Made by a program: the position numbers and the translations under genes. From the NCBI GenBank assembly GCA_030674185.1, contig JAPXFY010000030.1, forward strand, positions 37,855,821 through 37,919,820: DNA of 64,000 nt. The letters run 5' to 3'. Source of the stretch: Monoplex corrugatus (Eukaryota; Mollusca; Gastropoda; Littorinimorpha; Ranellidae). The notes beneath the pieces were generated by a model, which saw only the letters and a list, made by a program, of their open reading frames with translations, searched no databases and was not told the origin of the DNA. Shown in pieces: positions 35,125 through 46,820 of this stretch (positions within the stretch are counted from its first letter, which is position 1; every line of letters starts with the position of its first letter).

Positions 35125-35330
35125 TCTTTTCTCAACCGGGTTGAAAATCTCTGGACTGTTGCAACCTGTCCACTCCTTGATGTTTCCTAGGTAATCTGTT
35201 CGTGGTGTTCTTCCCCTCCCTCTTTTGCGCTCCACTTTTTTCTGAATGACATTTTTTCTGCACACATGTCCAAAGAAGGTCAATTTCTTTTTAAGGATGA
35301 CCTGTACAAATTTTCTTAGACTGCACAGAC
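35125..35330 (-). mobile_element. LINE C-terminal fragment
   Basis: The - strand reads 'KKKLTFFGHVCRKNVI', then 'VERKRGRGRTPRTDYLGNIK', the basic C-terminal block after the RT of many LINE ORFs. It is directly followed (on the - strand) by repeat Y. The clade is not determinable from so little sequence. Confidence 0.6.
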
Positions 35331-35984
35331 TTATCTTATCCCCACAGTTTTGACGCATATTGCATATTGGCTGAATTTGAAAGTCAAACAGTTTAATTAA
35401 CTTACAGTTCCAAAGAATTATCATTCAAAATGTATAACTTCTGCAAAATACACAGTAATGCATTGTTTGCCCTGCTGGTTGCATATTTGCAAGGGACAAC
35501 AGAACTTAAATGGGCAGATACAAGATACAAGATCCAAGAATTTTATTTAGCCCAAAGCATCACAATGGGAAATTGTTTTGGCATTCGCATTAAAATACAT
35601 ATAGGCACAAAAACACATAAACACATGTACACACATACTCTTACTCTCTCGCACTCTCTCTTTCACTCCTCTCTCACCCTCTTCCTCCCCTCATCTCTCT
35701 CCCCCTCCCTCTTTGTCGAAACAATATCAAAGATAATGACTAAATCTAAATATGTACGGTTAAAAAAGCACATCATAAGAGTCAGATGCCTTGGTCAGGA
35801 CTTTTAACAATGGACAAAAAGGGCAATACTCATTGAAAAAACTTTGGTAGGTATAGAAAAAATTTGATTAAAGATGCAACGCGATATGCACATTAAAATC
35901 AAAATGAGTTAAATACAATAAAATGAGTATGTAGACTAAGAGGACAAGGTTAAACAAGAGAAGAACAAGAACAGGATTTTATTT
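35331..35984. other. No gene seen
   Basis: A TC-rich patch (35640-35710); otherwise AT-rich non-coding. Confidence 0.45.
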
Positions 35985-36245
35985 CCCCAACCGATTTATC
36001 ACAAAGTTCAGGGACTCTGTCCGATCGATAGAGACTGAAACCCTTCATTTGAATAAGATTGTCAGGGATATCCTTATGTAGCCATGTTTCCGTAAAGCAG
36101 AGAATCGAACAGTCCCTGTAGTCTCTTCTGTCTTGTAGTAGTGATGCGAGTTCGTCTGATTTGTTCCTTAGACTTCTAACATTGGACAGCAGCACTGCTG
36201 GTAGAGGGGGGCGTGACACGCCGTGACGTCGGTAGCGGGTAGTGA
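35985..36245 (-). mobile_element. LINE endonuclease N-terminal fragment
   Basis: The - strand frame has 'LPAVLLSNVRSLRNKSDEL' and 'SILCFTETWLHKDIPD', the start of the apurinic-type endonuclease domain of CR1/L2/Jockey-type LINEs (N-V-R-S-L-R-N-K and F-T-E-T-W-L with the catalytic Glu). The rest of the element is missing. Confidence 0.75.
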
Positions 36246-36384
36246 AAAATATCATCAGGTATTTGTGAATATTTACAAGAGACATACCAATACCACTTTA
36301 CAACCTGCCTCTGATACTGCTTGTTCATAAATTCTTTGATACAGCTGTTCCACTGACGACCATTGTATATTTTCTGTATCTAGG

Positions 36385-36680
36385 CTATATAACTGGAACG
36401 AGCTTCACCTGTCTGTCGACAGTCACATACTCTATATTCCTCCAAGTCTAACTTGAAGACATATCTTTTTATTCAGCAGTGGTTTCGCCATCTATCTGCC
36501 CACCCTTTCATCCTATTCCATTCCCATTATCCCCTTCCCTTTGAGTATGTGCTTTGTGCACTTGAGTTTATGTGATTACGAGTAAATGTTTAAGTGAATG
36601 ACTGGAGTGAGCGCTTTGATTTGATATGTATATCAGGATTTGGCGCCTCATTATCGTCATTATCAATACCATCATCACCA
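36385..36680 (+). mobile_element. CR1/L2-type LINE 3' end
   Basis: Contains 'YNWNELHLSVDS' and a decayed Leu/Phe-rich end (36390-36480) like the C-terminus of the L2 copies, then a 3' UTR ending 'GGATTTGGCGCCTCATTATC'. A TCATTATC/CATCATC repeat follows (36655-36725). Confidence 0.5.
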
Positions 36681-36729
36681 TCATCATCATCACCCACCAC
36701 ACCACCACCACCACCACCCATCAGCGTCA

Positions 36730-37190
36730 ACTCTCTCTTGCATCTGGGTATCCTCCCTTTCAAAATACTATCATATTACTTCTTTTTATGTTAACTTTTA
36801 ACTGAAGAAGGCAGTCGCCAGTTGTACATTATTTGGTTTTGTAAGCCAACAACTGTTTTTGACAACATACAATATCATCAACCATAAAAGAATAAACAAT
36901 TTACTCATGTTATTCACATTCCTATTCATTTATTTTGTCACAGTTGATTTACCACATGAAATTCAGGTTGCTCTTCCTTTAGTGAGTGCGTTGCCGCAGT
37001 GCAGCGCCACCCAAGTTGTTTTCAACCAAGACAGTTTGAGTGCATCATGAGACAGAATGGCGCCAAGTTTTCCATTGTTAATTACATCTGATATAAAACA
37101 TAGGAGAATGGAAAATGATACTGGTTTTCATGCGTCCCTTTGTTTCATCCTAGCTATATAACTACTATAAACTGCAAAATTAACACAGCT
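36730..37190. other. No gene seen
   Basis: Non-coding AT-rich spacer before the next RTE copy. Confidence 0.45.
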
Positions 37191-37194
37191 TACT

Positions 37195-38402
37195 CAAGAT
37201 TTTGCAGTGTGTATCATAGAATCAAAAGAGAAATAGCAGAACAGTGTGGGTTTGTTAAAGGGAAAGGAACTATTAATGCCATATATATCATAAGAACCAT
37301 CATAGAGAGGTCAATCGAGTTGAATGAGGATTTATATTTTTGCTTTGTTGATTATACCAATACTTTCGATTGGGGAAGACATGAAAAACTGATCAACCAA
37401 CTAGAAACACTCAATATAGATGGAAAAGATCTACGAATAATCAGAAATATGTATTCGGAACAAACAGCTGCAATGAGAATAGAAAACGATATAAACTCTT
37501 TCCAAAATATCAAAAGAGAAGTCAGGCAAGGTTGTATTTTGTCACCAGATCTCTTTTCACTTCACAGCGAAAACATCATAAGAAACCTAGAAGAATACTC
37601 TGGATGAAAGGTTGGAGTAAAAATGATAAACAACATTGGATACGCAGATGACACAGTGCTAATTTCAGAAAATGAAAGGGACCTACAAAACCTTGTGAAT
37701 ATACTAGAAAAAGAAAGCAAAGGTAAGGGGTTGGAGCTAAATAGCAAGAAGACTGAAGTCATGGTAATCAGTAAAAACTATGAAATCTACTCATGCAAAA
37801 TAACAGCAAACGGCACAACCTTGAGACAGGTTGATAAGTTTAAATATCTGGGAACGATCATCTCACCAGACAGCAAATGCACATCAGAAATAGGTAACAG
37901 AATCGGTCAAGCCAAAACAGCATTCAAGAAGACGAAAAGCATTCTTACCAACAAATGCCTATCAATTAACACCAGGAAGAGAGTTCTTGAATGTTACATA
38001 GAACTGATAATGTTATACGGTTGTGAGGCGTGGACAGTCAACAAACAAAGCCAGAACAAGATTGAGGTAGCTGAGATGTGGTTTCTAAGAGGAAGCTTGA
38101 GAGTTCCATGGACTGCAAAGAAAACAAACGAGACAGTCTTGATGGAGGCAGACTCAAGAAGATCATTGATAAAGAAGATTAGGAAAAGACAGGCAGCATT
38201 TATAGGCCATTTCATGGGGACAGGGGAATTAGAGCTGGAGGGAAGGAGAGCACCAGGTAGACCCAAGGAAAAATATTGGACGGACTTGCAGAGTGGCTGA
38301 TGGCAGAGAGGGTGGAAGATGTGCTTGCAGCAACAAGGGATAGATGCATATGGAGGGCCATGTCGCCAACGCCATGTGGCAGGGCAGTTGATGATGATCT
38401 TC
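37195..38402 (+). mobile_element. RTE/BovB-type LINE, RT domain, nearly open
   Basis: Two long frames (37140-37607, 37623-38300) with only a stop and frame change at about 37605 between them. RT blocks: 'AEQCGFVKGKGTINAIYI', 'LYFCFVDYTNTFDW' (motif A; the usual KAFD reads NTFD), 'VRQGCILSPDLFSL' (motif B), 'IGYADDTVLISENERDL' (motif C, YADD intact), 'GLELNSKKTEVMVISKN', then the C-terminal block 'LYGCEAWTVNKQSQNKIE'. The 3' end has the GATGATGAT tail (38388-38398). 5' truncated. Confidence 0.85.
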
Positions 38403-39984
38403 ACCATACATGGTCTTTGTCACAGACACACCTTGTCCAAGTGCGATCTGAATCATGATCGCATTCATTCTACAACAGTTGAACTTCAACTGTTTTGTTT
38501 CTTCCCCACTTTTGCACGCCTTCCAAAGGCCTGCTCGTACGATTACTTGTTTTGTTTTCTTCTCTCCCTCCACCCCCATCCCACCTGCCCCAAACAAAGG
38601 AAAAGAAAATAATCCACGTTTTGGACGTTGCTTCAACCTTGTGTAAGCCACGTGTATATGTGTGCAGGTGGAAATTCCTGTGCTTGTTTATGTGCTTACG
38701 TTTATAAGCGTTTGTACATATCTGTGTGTATGTGATATCTTCACAGCGTTTTTTGTAAGTTTTCTAGTCCATGTTTTGTGGGTTCCTTCAGAAGCTTGTG
38801 TTACACGTGTATCTGTAATGAGTTGATGTGAACTTTTGCTTACAACTTGTTATGTCAAAAAGTTTACCCCAATGCGAGTGAACTGGAGAAGTTTTGAGCC
38901 TTTGCTTGCAAATGGCAGCAAGTGCTCGTCATGTCAGTGTGTCTAAGTCCTGTGTTTCAGATGGACCTGCTGCCCTGAGATGTTGAAGAGAAGAGAGTTG
39001 TCGTTTTGATGTTACCAGTTTAGGTGTAGGTCTCCTTTTGTCACATCTTTGTGTCTTCGTCGGTCGTCGTTGAAGAGAATCGTTATTTTTTATTTCCATG
39101 TTACCTTGAGACGTCAACACCAGGCATAGTGTAGCCAGTGCTACGTTGTGTTTTTGTCTTCCTTGGACGTCGTCGTTCTGGAGAGGGCGGGAGTGGCGTG
39201 ACATCTGTCTCTTGGTCTGACGTTCCAGTTCCATGTCTTCTGGTTTATCATCTCTATGAGGGTGTCGTGGACACCAGGGAATCCGACCTGTACCAGCCAG
39301 CTGTGTGTGTCATTTCCAAAGTGGTAAAACACCAGATTCCTGAACGCTGACGACTGCACAGGGCGGATGTGCCAACGTGGGGTAAATTTCAGCCTACAGC
39401 TCATTGAAGAGGTAGTCAGTGGACCGTCAGTCTGGGAGCTGGTATCAGTGCCAAAGACCTTTTAAATAACATTTATAGTGGAGGAAGAAGAAAGAAAAAG
39501 ATTGTGACCTTGTGGACAGATATGACAACAAATGTCATGGACTACCACCCACTGGCATCTGCGTGAAATGCAGTCAGTCATATTAGTGTCTTTGGTAATT
39601 CAAGGCACGTTAACATCCGTCAGTGATAACGAACATCCTGGATAGTCAATATTGGTACATCATCCATATTTTGCTGTTGATATCCTAAATATCCGGGACA
39701 CCATTTTGTTGTTGCTCAAATATTGTTTTCCTTTTAAGTTTTGTCTTCTCATTTTTATATTGCGTTGAGATCCTTATCAATATACACATACATGTATATG
39801 CTAAAAGGTGGTATGCAAGGAAAATATTGAACCTGACAGATCACCTACGTCTTTTTGAAACTTTCCTAGGGAATACATAGATAATGCGCTAATTTTGGTA
39901 TTCTATGATGCGTATTATTCCGTACTCTTCTGTTTGTATGGTCTGATTGGGAGGAACATTTATTTTAACGTCTGTGCTTATGAT
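38403..39984. other. No recognised gene
   Basis: Overlapping frames on both strands at 38930-39400 (for instance 39138-39350 + and 39141-39404 -) have no family I recognise. GC content is somewhat higher here than around it. Possibly an unrecognised element or exon. Confidence 0.35.
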
Positions 39985-41600
39985 AGTCGCTTATCAGGAA
40001 AAAAAACCAAAATATTGGACAGATTGGGAGAGTACATTAAAGACCTTTTTAAGGATGACAGACACGAAGAACACATTATAAAAAAGAACTATGAAGGACC
40101 ACCCATAATGAAAGATGAAGTTAGAGCAGCACTGAAAAAGATGAAACCAGGAAAAGCCCCAGGACCAAACAGCATTACTACAGAGATGACTGAACCCTGG
40201 AGGAATTTGGCATAGAAAAAATAACAGTCCTCCTAAATGAAATTTACGACACTGGAAAAATCCCCAGAGATATGTCAAAATCAATTTTCATTGCACTTCC
40301 AAAGAAGACAGGAGCTATAGAATGCGAACTCCATCGCACAATCAGTTTGATGAGTCATGTAACAAAAATCCTGTTAAGAATAATCATGATGAGGACAAGG
40401 AATAGAATCATAGAGAAATAGCAGAAGAACAGTGTGGATTTGTGAAGGGAAAGGAACTATTAATGCCATATACAACCTAAGAACTATCATAGAGATGTCA
40501 ATTGAGATCAATAAGGATTTGTATTTATGCTTTTCTGACTATACCAAGGCTTTTCATCGGGTAAGACATGAAGAATTGATCAACCAACTGGAGAGATTCA
40601 ATGTTGATGGAAAAGATCTACGAATAATCAGAAATATGTATTTTAACAAACAGCTGCAATGAGAATAGAAAACAGTATAAGCTCTTTCCAAAACATCAAA
40701 AGAGGAGTCAGACAGGGTTGTGCTTTGTCACCAAATCTGTTTTCACTATATAGCGAAAACATCATGAGAAACCTAGAAGAAGACCCTGGGTTAAAGGATG
40801 GAGGAAAAATGATAAACAACATTTGATGCGCAGATGACACCGTGCTAATTGCAGAAAATGAAGGGGACCTGCAAATCTTTGTGAATATACTACAAATAAA
40901 AAGCAAAGGTAAAGATTTGGAACTAAACAGCAAGAAGACTGAAGTCATGGTGATCAGTAAAAAACATGAAATCCCCTCATGCAAAATAACAGCAAATGGC
41001 ACAACCTTGACACAGGTTAATAAGTTCAAATACCTGGGAACGGTCATTTCATCAGACGGCAGATGCACATCGGAAATAGCCGGCAGAATCAGGCAAGCCA
41101 AAACAGCATTCAAGAAGACGACATGCATTCTTACCAACAAATACCTATCAATTAACATCAGGAAGAGAGTTCTTGAATGTTATATAGAACCAATACTGTT
41201 GTACGGATGTGAGGCGTGGACAGTCAACAAGCAAAGCCAGAACAAGATTGAGGCAGCCAAGATGTGGTTTCTAAGAAGAAGGTTGAGAGTTCCATGGACA
41301 GCAAATAAAACAAACGAGACAGTCTAGATGGTGGCAGACACAAGTAGTTCACTCATAAGGAAGATTAGGAAAAGAAGGCAACATTTATAGGCCATTTTAT
41401 GAGGAAGGGGGATTTGGAGCACCTGGTCACAACGGGAAAGCTGGAGGGAAAGAGAGCACCAGGTAGACTCAGGAGAAAATGCTAGACGGACTTGCGAAGT
41501 GGCTGAAGACGAGGAGGGTGGAGGAGATGCTTGGAAAACAAGAGATAGAGAAAGATGGAAGTCCATGATCGCCAAAGCCATGCGGCAGGGCACCTGATGT
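39985..41600 (+). mobile_element. RTE/BovB-type LINE, RT domain, broken
   Basis: Begins 'RLGEYIKDLFKDDRHEEH' (40020-40075), then 'KDEVRAALKKMKPGKAPGP' (RT domain 0/1), 'CEGKGTINAIYNLRT', 'YLCFSDYTKAFHRVRHEEL' (motif A with KAFH), motif C decayed ('CADDTVLIAENE', preceded by a stop), 'LYGCEAWTVNKQSQNKIE' and 'LRRRLRVPWTANKTN'. Ends at 41600 in 'GGCACCTGATGTTGATG'. Several frameshifts. Confidence 0.85.
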
Positions 41601-41739
41601 TGATGCTTATGATAGTGTTATAGAAATGATTGAGTTTGTCGGCCCACCATCGTGGGGTTTCATTTGTTGTGAGCTGTTGTGTCTGTGGGGTAGCAAGGTA
41701 GGGTTGGGTCTTGGGAGACTTTCTTTCTTTTTTTCTTTC

Positions 41740-42590
41740 ATATTCATTTATGTATTTTTTCTTCAGACCTCAGTATGGTTTTTGACACTTTCGATACATT
41801 TATACAATTTTCCTTTAGTACTGTTTTTAAATAATAGAGGTCAAAGCAATCTATTGGTGGAATCAAAAGCTTTTTAAAAGTCTATAAAAAGCTATATCAA
41901 ATTTGTGATTATGTGAAACTAATTTCCGTAGAAGAGCCAGTAAACATATGATCAACGGTTGATTGTTGTATTTTATACTTCTGCATGATTATCACCAGTT
42001 ATTTTCTTGTATCATTCCTGTAATCTGTTGTTGATAACAGTACAGATTTTGCTCTTGATATCACTAAGAGATGTACCTCAATTATCACTCGGATCGTTTA
42101 TATCTCCTTTCTTAAAAAAGTGGTGAAATGATCAATTCTCTCAGTTCAAGGGAAAGTCACCATCACTAATATCAAAATATCTATTGAACAGTTTCAGAAA
42201 AAAATTAATTACTTTATCACTTGACGTTTTAAAAATATCAGTGTAAATTCTATGAAGACCAGATGCCCATGTCCTGTCTTCTCTTTAAGTTTTCTAAAAA
42301 CAGCATCATTTTTTTCTTTTGACATCGGCTGATTTAGATGTCCATCAATCTCTTCATGAAGAATCGCTTCCTAATTAGCACTATTAACAATATCATTTTG
42401 TAGCAAAGCTTTCAAATGTTTGAACCATGTATCAGCCATGGCATTACTTCTTAGCTGATTTTGTTAATGAGAACAGCATTTCAAAACTCCCTCTGACTAT
42501 TGATTGATGTTACAAGTTTACCCAGAACGCTTTATCGAATGTTTCTTCTGTTTCTGCAGTAAGTGTTTATATTCGAGTGTGGCAACTGAA
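41740..42590 (-). mobile_element. LINE reverse transcriptase relic of another family
   Basis: The - strand, in one frame with several stops, reads 'FDISDGDFPLN', 'FKKGDINDPSDN' (42110-42080), 'TSLSDIKSKICTVINNRLQE' and, further on, 'LFIDF.KAFDSTNR' (about 41890-41850; motif A). This is the RT N-terminal half of a non-LTR element that differs from the RTE copies. No continuous frame, no recognisable ends. Confidence 0.65.
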
Positions 42591-42599
42591 AATTTGTGC

Positions 42600-43323
42600 T
42601 GATCTTCTGGTTGTAATGATGTTCAACTTATCATTGCTGATTTCGTTTATTAACTGTACATTTACTACCAAAACAATTGCATGGTTTCCTTATTCACCCA
42701 GCAGATATACAGATAAAACATTACCCAGAAAAAAATGTGGGAAATGTTAGAAGTTCTGCATTCTTTACCACACAAAACAACATAGACATCCTTTCTCAAC
42801 CAGTTAGACATTCTTCTGGCAAATTTATTCCAGTTTCAAGATCAAAATGGTAAACAAAATGGAGATCCTTCTGGTGGGAGATATGAAAACATATACAACA
42901 TGTTTTTATCAATTCCATACGACTCTTTAATGACAGAGAATAGTCAACAAATCATATGTTCATTGACATCAATTCTTTTCACAAAAGGACGAAAATTACT
43001 TTCTGTTCAAAAGGTAGTGCCCTTGATTGTGACCCTTGTTTAGAAGTTAACAAGAAATTCCCTGATCGTAAGGATGGGATCCAGAGCACCAATGCCTCAC
43101 CACTTCCAAGCTTACGACGCCACACAGTAACCATTTCAACAAGCAGAGGGGTGCTGTCCATGTGCAGCATAACTTATTCGGACCCAGTCATCATTTACCT
43201 TCTTTACGAAAGCAAAGGTGGGGGATGACAAACCCGGGATATAGCCACACAAAGTCCGCCAACCAGGTCCAGCCAAGCCACTAGACCAAAAGAGAATGAA
43301 AGAACCCTACTTCACCCCACTCT

Positions 43324-43373
<50 letters not shown>

Positions 43374-43735
43374 CTCTCGATCAGCCTGCCCTGCCACCAG
43401 CTCGCTAAGCTGTCAACTCTTTCCCCCTTACTATAATCTCGAGAATTAGCAGTCAGAAGATCCCAACATTGCCATTGCCTTACTTCAAACACAGGGAGTG
43501 TTTAACGGCCTCGAAAGTGGCCAGGCATGATGCTCCAGACACAGCCCATGCTGCTGTTCAGCAAGGTCTGACATGCCTTGAAAGTGATTCCAAGTTTGCC
43601 ATCTTTCTGAGCAGCCAGCACTTCTTTCCCTGCGTTCATCAAGTTCACATCGCTTATAGCCTACTACGAGTACTACAGCCAAATCAAGGCTAACATCACG
43701 TTAAAAACGACACCCAAATTTAAGTTTAAAGACAA
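42600..43735. other. No recognised gene; (TC)n microsatellite at 43324-43372
   Basis: A 90-codon frame (42956-43228) is of unknown meaning. A pure TC run sits at 43324-43372. Confidence 0.4.
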
Positions 43736-43739
43736 CAGT

Positions 43740-45110
43740 TAAAAATCAAGATCACCATTATCATTGGAAGTCTTAAATCCATTTAATGAAAAACGTTCTC
43801 ATACATAAAATCATGTCAGATGAAATCTATTGATCTTTTGTAAAAACTGGAAAACTGCATCTGGAAGGACGTCTCTGAAGACGTTCTTCAAGGAGTCCGC
43901 CATGTAATGCTTATGTTTCACATCCACAAGTCCAAGCATTCAATAAGAAGGTGTCTGATGCCCAACGGGTCATCACAAGGTCCACACCTCGATGATTCTT
44001 CATTTTTGAAAAGGCATGAATGAGTGTAGAATGTGTGACCCGTGTATAACTTACATAACACTCTTTCCTACGGGAGAATCTCTTTCAGGTTGGGGTGGGT
44101 TTGGAAAAGTTTGTTGTCTGTCTGCTTGTTCCAGTCCTCCTACCAGAGATTTCTCACATAACTGTGCACTTTGGCTTTCAGATCTGTGTAAGGATTTATA
44201 CATCTTTTCTCTTGTGGCGTTCTTAACCAAGCAGTCAGCCTTTTCATTGCCTCCAATGGCCAGGAATCCAGGATCCAGGTAAAGACAGTGCGTTAACCTT
44301 CACTTGTAAGAGAAAAAAAACAGTTCAAAGAAATTCAGAAACTCTGGATGACGAATGTTTTGGCCAGCAATTGACTGCAAACCAAAAAAAAGGAGAACAT
44401 CTTTATGCTTAGATTGGGACACCATTTTTAGTACCAAATCCTGAACAGTTAGTTCAGCAATGTAAACGGAACTGTTAGAAAATATTTTGAAAATAATTGT
44501 TTGGGAACAGCAGAACAGAAGGCAGCAGTAGCAGCATTTTCATCAGATTTTGATCCATTGGTGAATATTCTATGGGATGATGGAAATTTTGACAGGGTTC
44601 TGCATAAAACGACATGTATGCCAGTGAACTGTTACATTTTTATGGAAGGAAGCAAGATCAAAACAGACCTTTGGTGTTTTCAAGGTGGGCTGTTTGGAAA
44701 TTTGGAGAAGTCTGAAACAACTGGTAAATCAATATCTGCTTTTTGCATGCGAGGACGGATACGGATTCCGTGAGGAGGAGGGACTTTCGGATATATTTCA
44801 AATTCGGTTTGAAATTTGGAGTTGAAAACGCAGTCATAGGCTGGATTTGGAGAGGCAGAGTTCCCTTGCCCCCGTGAATAAACTGTAATTTTTTCCTGTA
44901 ATTTTTAAAATCATTTTCCACATTTTTTCTTATGAGTTTAGGACATTGGTTTCGAACAGAAGTCTCTCCAAGAAAAGGACTTGGAAGTTCCTCATTTAAA
45001 TCAACCAGTTCTTTTGTAACAGGAACAGCTGGAGGTAGGTACAGAAAACAGATGGTTATAGTTTTGCGTACAGATATCCTTGATGCTACTGCTTGCAAAG
45101 AAGTGTTCAA
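43740..45110 (-). mobile_element. I-type LINE relic: endonuclease and RNase H without RT
   Basis: The - strand starts with an endonuclease block ('VRKTITICFLYLPPAVPVTK', 45075-45015, then 'LPSPFLGE', where family members continue into the catalytic region). A linker ('TAFSTPNFKPNLKYIRKS') follows, then RNase H ('IFTNGSKSDENAATAAF', about 44560; 'PGFLAIGGNEKADCLVKNAT', about 44280-44230) and a Zn-type Cys/His motif ('CGPCDDPLGIRHLLIEC', about 43985-43935). The RT domain that should stand between endonuclease and RNase H is absent. Several frame breaks. Confidence 0.65.
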
Positions 45111-46105
45111 ACTAACAAGGCTTTACAAAACAGATCTATGCAGGGGCAAAGAAACTCCACCTGTTACTCCTTCGTGCTTGGGTTGTACTGGTTTAGAACC
45201 AATGGTGAAATTCGTCATGGAAAACTTTTTCCCCATCACGTAGCAACGTTTGTGGAGCCAACACAACAGGATGCAGGTCATGACAAAGTAGAAGGAGCTC
45301 CCCCCAAATTAGAGGTCAGACCTCTGACGTTCCAGTGGATGATATTCTTTGTGAGCAATGGAAGCAACAGTAAACAAATTTATTCCATGTCCGACTCATC
45401 ATCCTCGAGCTGCAAGGGAGCGTATTTGTTTTCCAGTTTCCTCTCTGCCTTTTTCAGGTGGTTAGACTTGATGGCTGACCTGCCAGCAGGCAGAGAGAGC
45501 TCAGGTCATTTAAGCCCTGGTGGAGTTCTTTTCATCTCCACCATCGTCACCTTCTAGTCTCCCCTACTCGTTGTGGTGCTGTTTCTAGATGGTCGGGGTT
45601 TCCCAGGCTGTCCTGGACAGTTTGAGAGGCTTTAGTGCATATATATGGATTTCTTTTCCAGCGCAGAGAAGTCGTCTTGAGAAAATGAAACTGAAACTGC
45701 TCACACAAACACTCAGTACGAGTAAAGAAAGGACCAAGACTTGTAAGCAGCATATACCCTACCAAAAGAATCAATCAATAGACACAATTTCTGCATAATA
45801 TTACTATTAATGTTTCGTTTGAATGAATAGATGAATAAGATTATCAAGCGTTAATGGGCAGAACAGTTTGCATTCCCGCAGTAATGTAAATACGAAGCCG
45901 AATAATACAACCAAAGTTTTGATAGTGGACAAGTTCTGGCCTTTGTTAAATTCACGATTGCTGACGTAGTACAATTATTACTATCGCCACCACATCTGAA
46001 CGATAAGAAACATAGAGTTCATTTCCTATCACAGAGACCCAAACACGCTTTTGTTTTACCTTGTATAAAAGAAGAGGAACAGAGAGAGCCAGGAGGTCTG
46101 TACCC
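45111..46105. other. No gene seen; fragment of repeat Y at 45632-45699
   Basis: A + strand frame of 154 codons (45093-45557) lacks recognisable domains. 45632-45699 matches the end of repeat Y ('TTTAGTGCATATATATGGAT', 'CTTGAGAAAATGAAACTG'). Confidence 0.45.
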
Positions 46106-46109
46106 AGCC

Positions 46110-46620
46110 AGTTAAACTTGCATGTAGACTTCCTCAAGACTGTCTTCTTGAGCCAGTTCTCTTCATATTCTACTCCTCAACGCTTGTTAACGTCATCAGT
46201 CAGCACAACATCAAATATCATTGCTATGTTGATGACTCCCAGCTCTCAACAGTGCATCTCTGATTTTTTTTTTAACTTTTCTTTCTGAAGCCTTCGTTAC
46301 GCCGAGAGCCAAACATTGATGACAAAGAATAAGCTACAACTGAATGGAGATATGACTGAAGCAATGTTTATTGGCACAAAGCACAAGCTTTTCACCGTAA
46401 AATGTTGTTCTGTCCAAATACGTGACAACACTATTGTACTTTCTGATTCAGTCAAGAACCTTGGCTACCTTGGTTAGAGCTTACAGTGCGGCTCTTAGTA
46501 TATGACCCTGTCGACGAAAACATGAGTATTTCTTGACATGAAGAGTGCCACATATTACCCCAGCCCGTCTTGACAGCAGCATTGCCAAGCTCGTGCACTG
46601 CTGCTTCTTTGTGCAGAAAC
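46110..46620 (+). mobile_element. Degenerate CR1/L2-type LINE RT fragment
   Basis: Broken frames read 'PQDCLLEPVLFIFYSS' (motif B), 'HNIKYHCYVDDSQLS' (motif C, YVDD) and 'LNGDMTEAMFIGTKHK'-like sequence, then 'PARLDSSIAKLVHCC'. Stop-riddled and old. It lies just upstream of the first visible exon of receptor C. Confidence 0.65.
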
Positions 46621-46820
46621 ACCTAACTGATTTTAACAAGAACTAGCAACAATAGATAACAAAACCAGCACAGATTTTGAACGATGTTTTTAGTGGGTGG
46701 GGTAAACTATGTATGTCTTTCCTTTTTACATACCTTCTTTCGTTCCATCACCCCACTCTTCGTTGAGTTTTCCATGTCTTCGTTTTTCTCATCCTTTCTT
46801 TCTTTTCTTTGTTCATAAAG

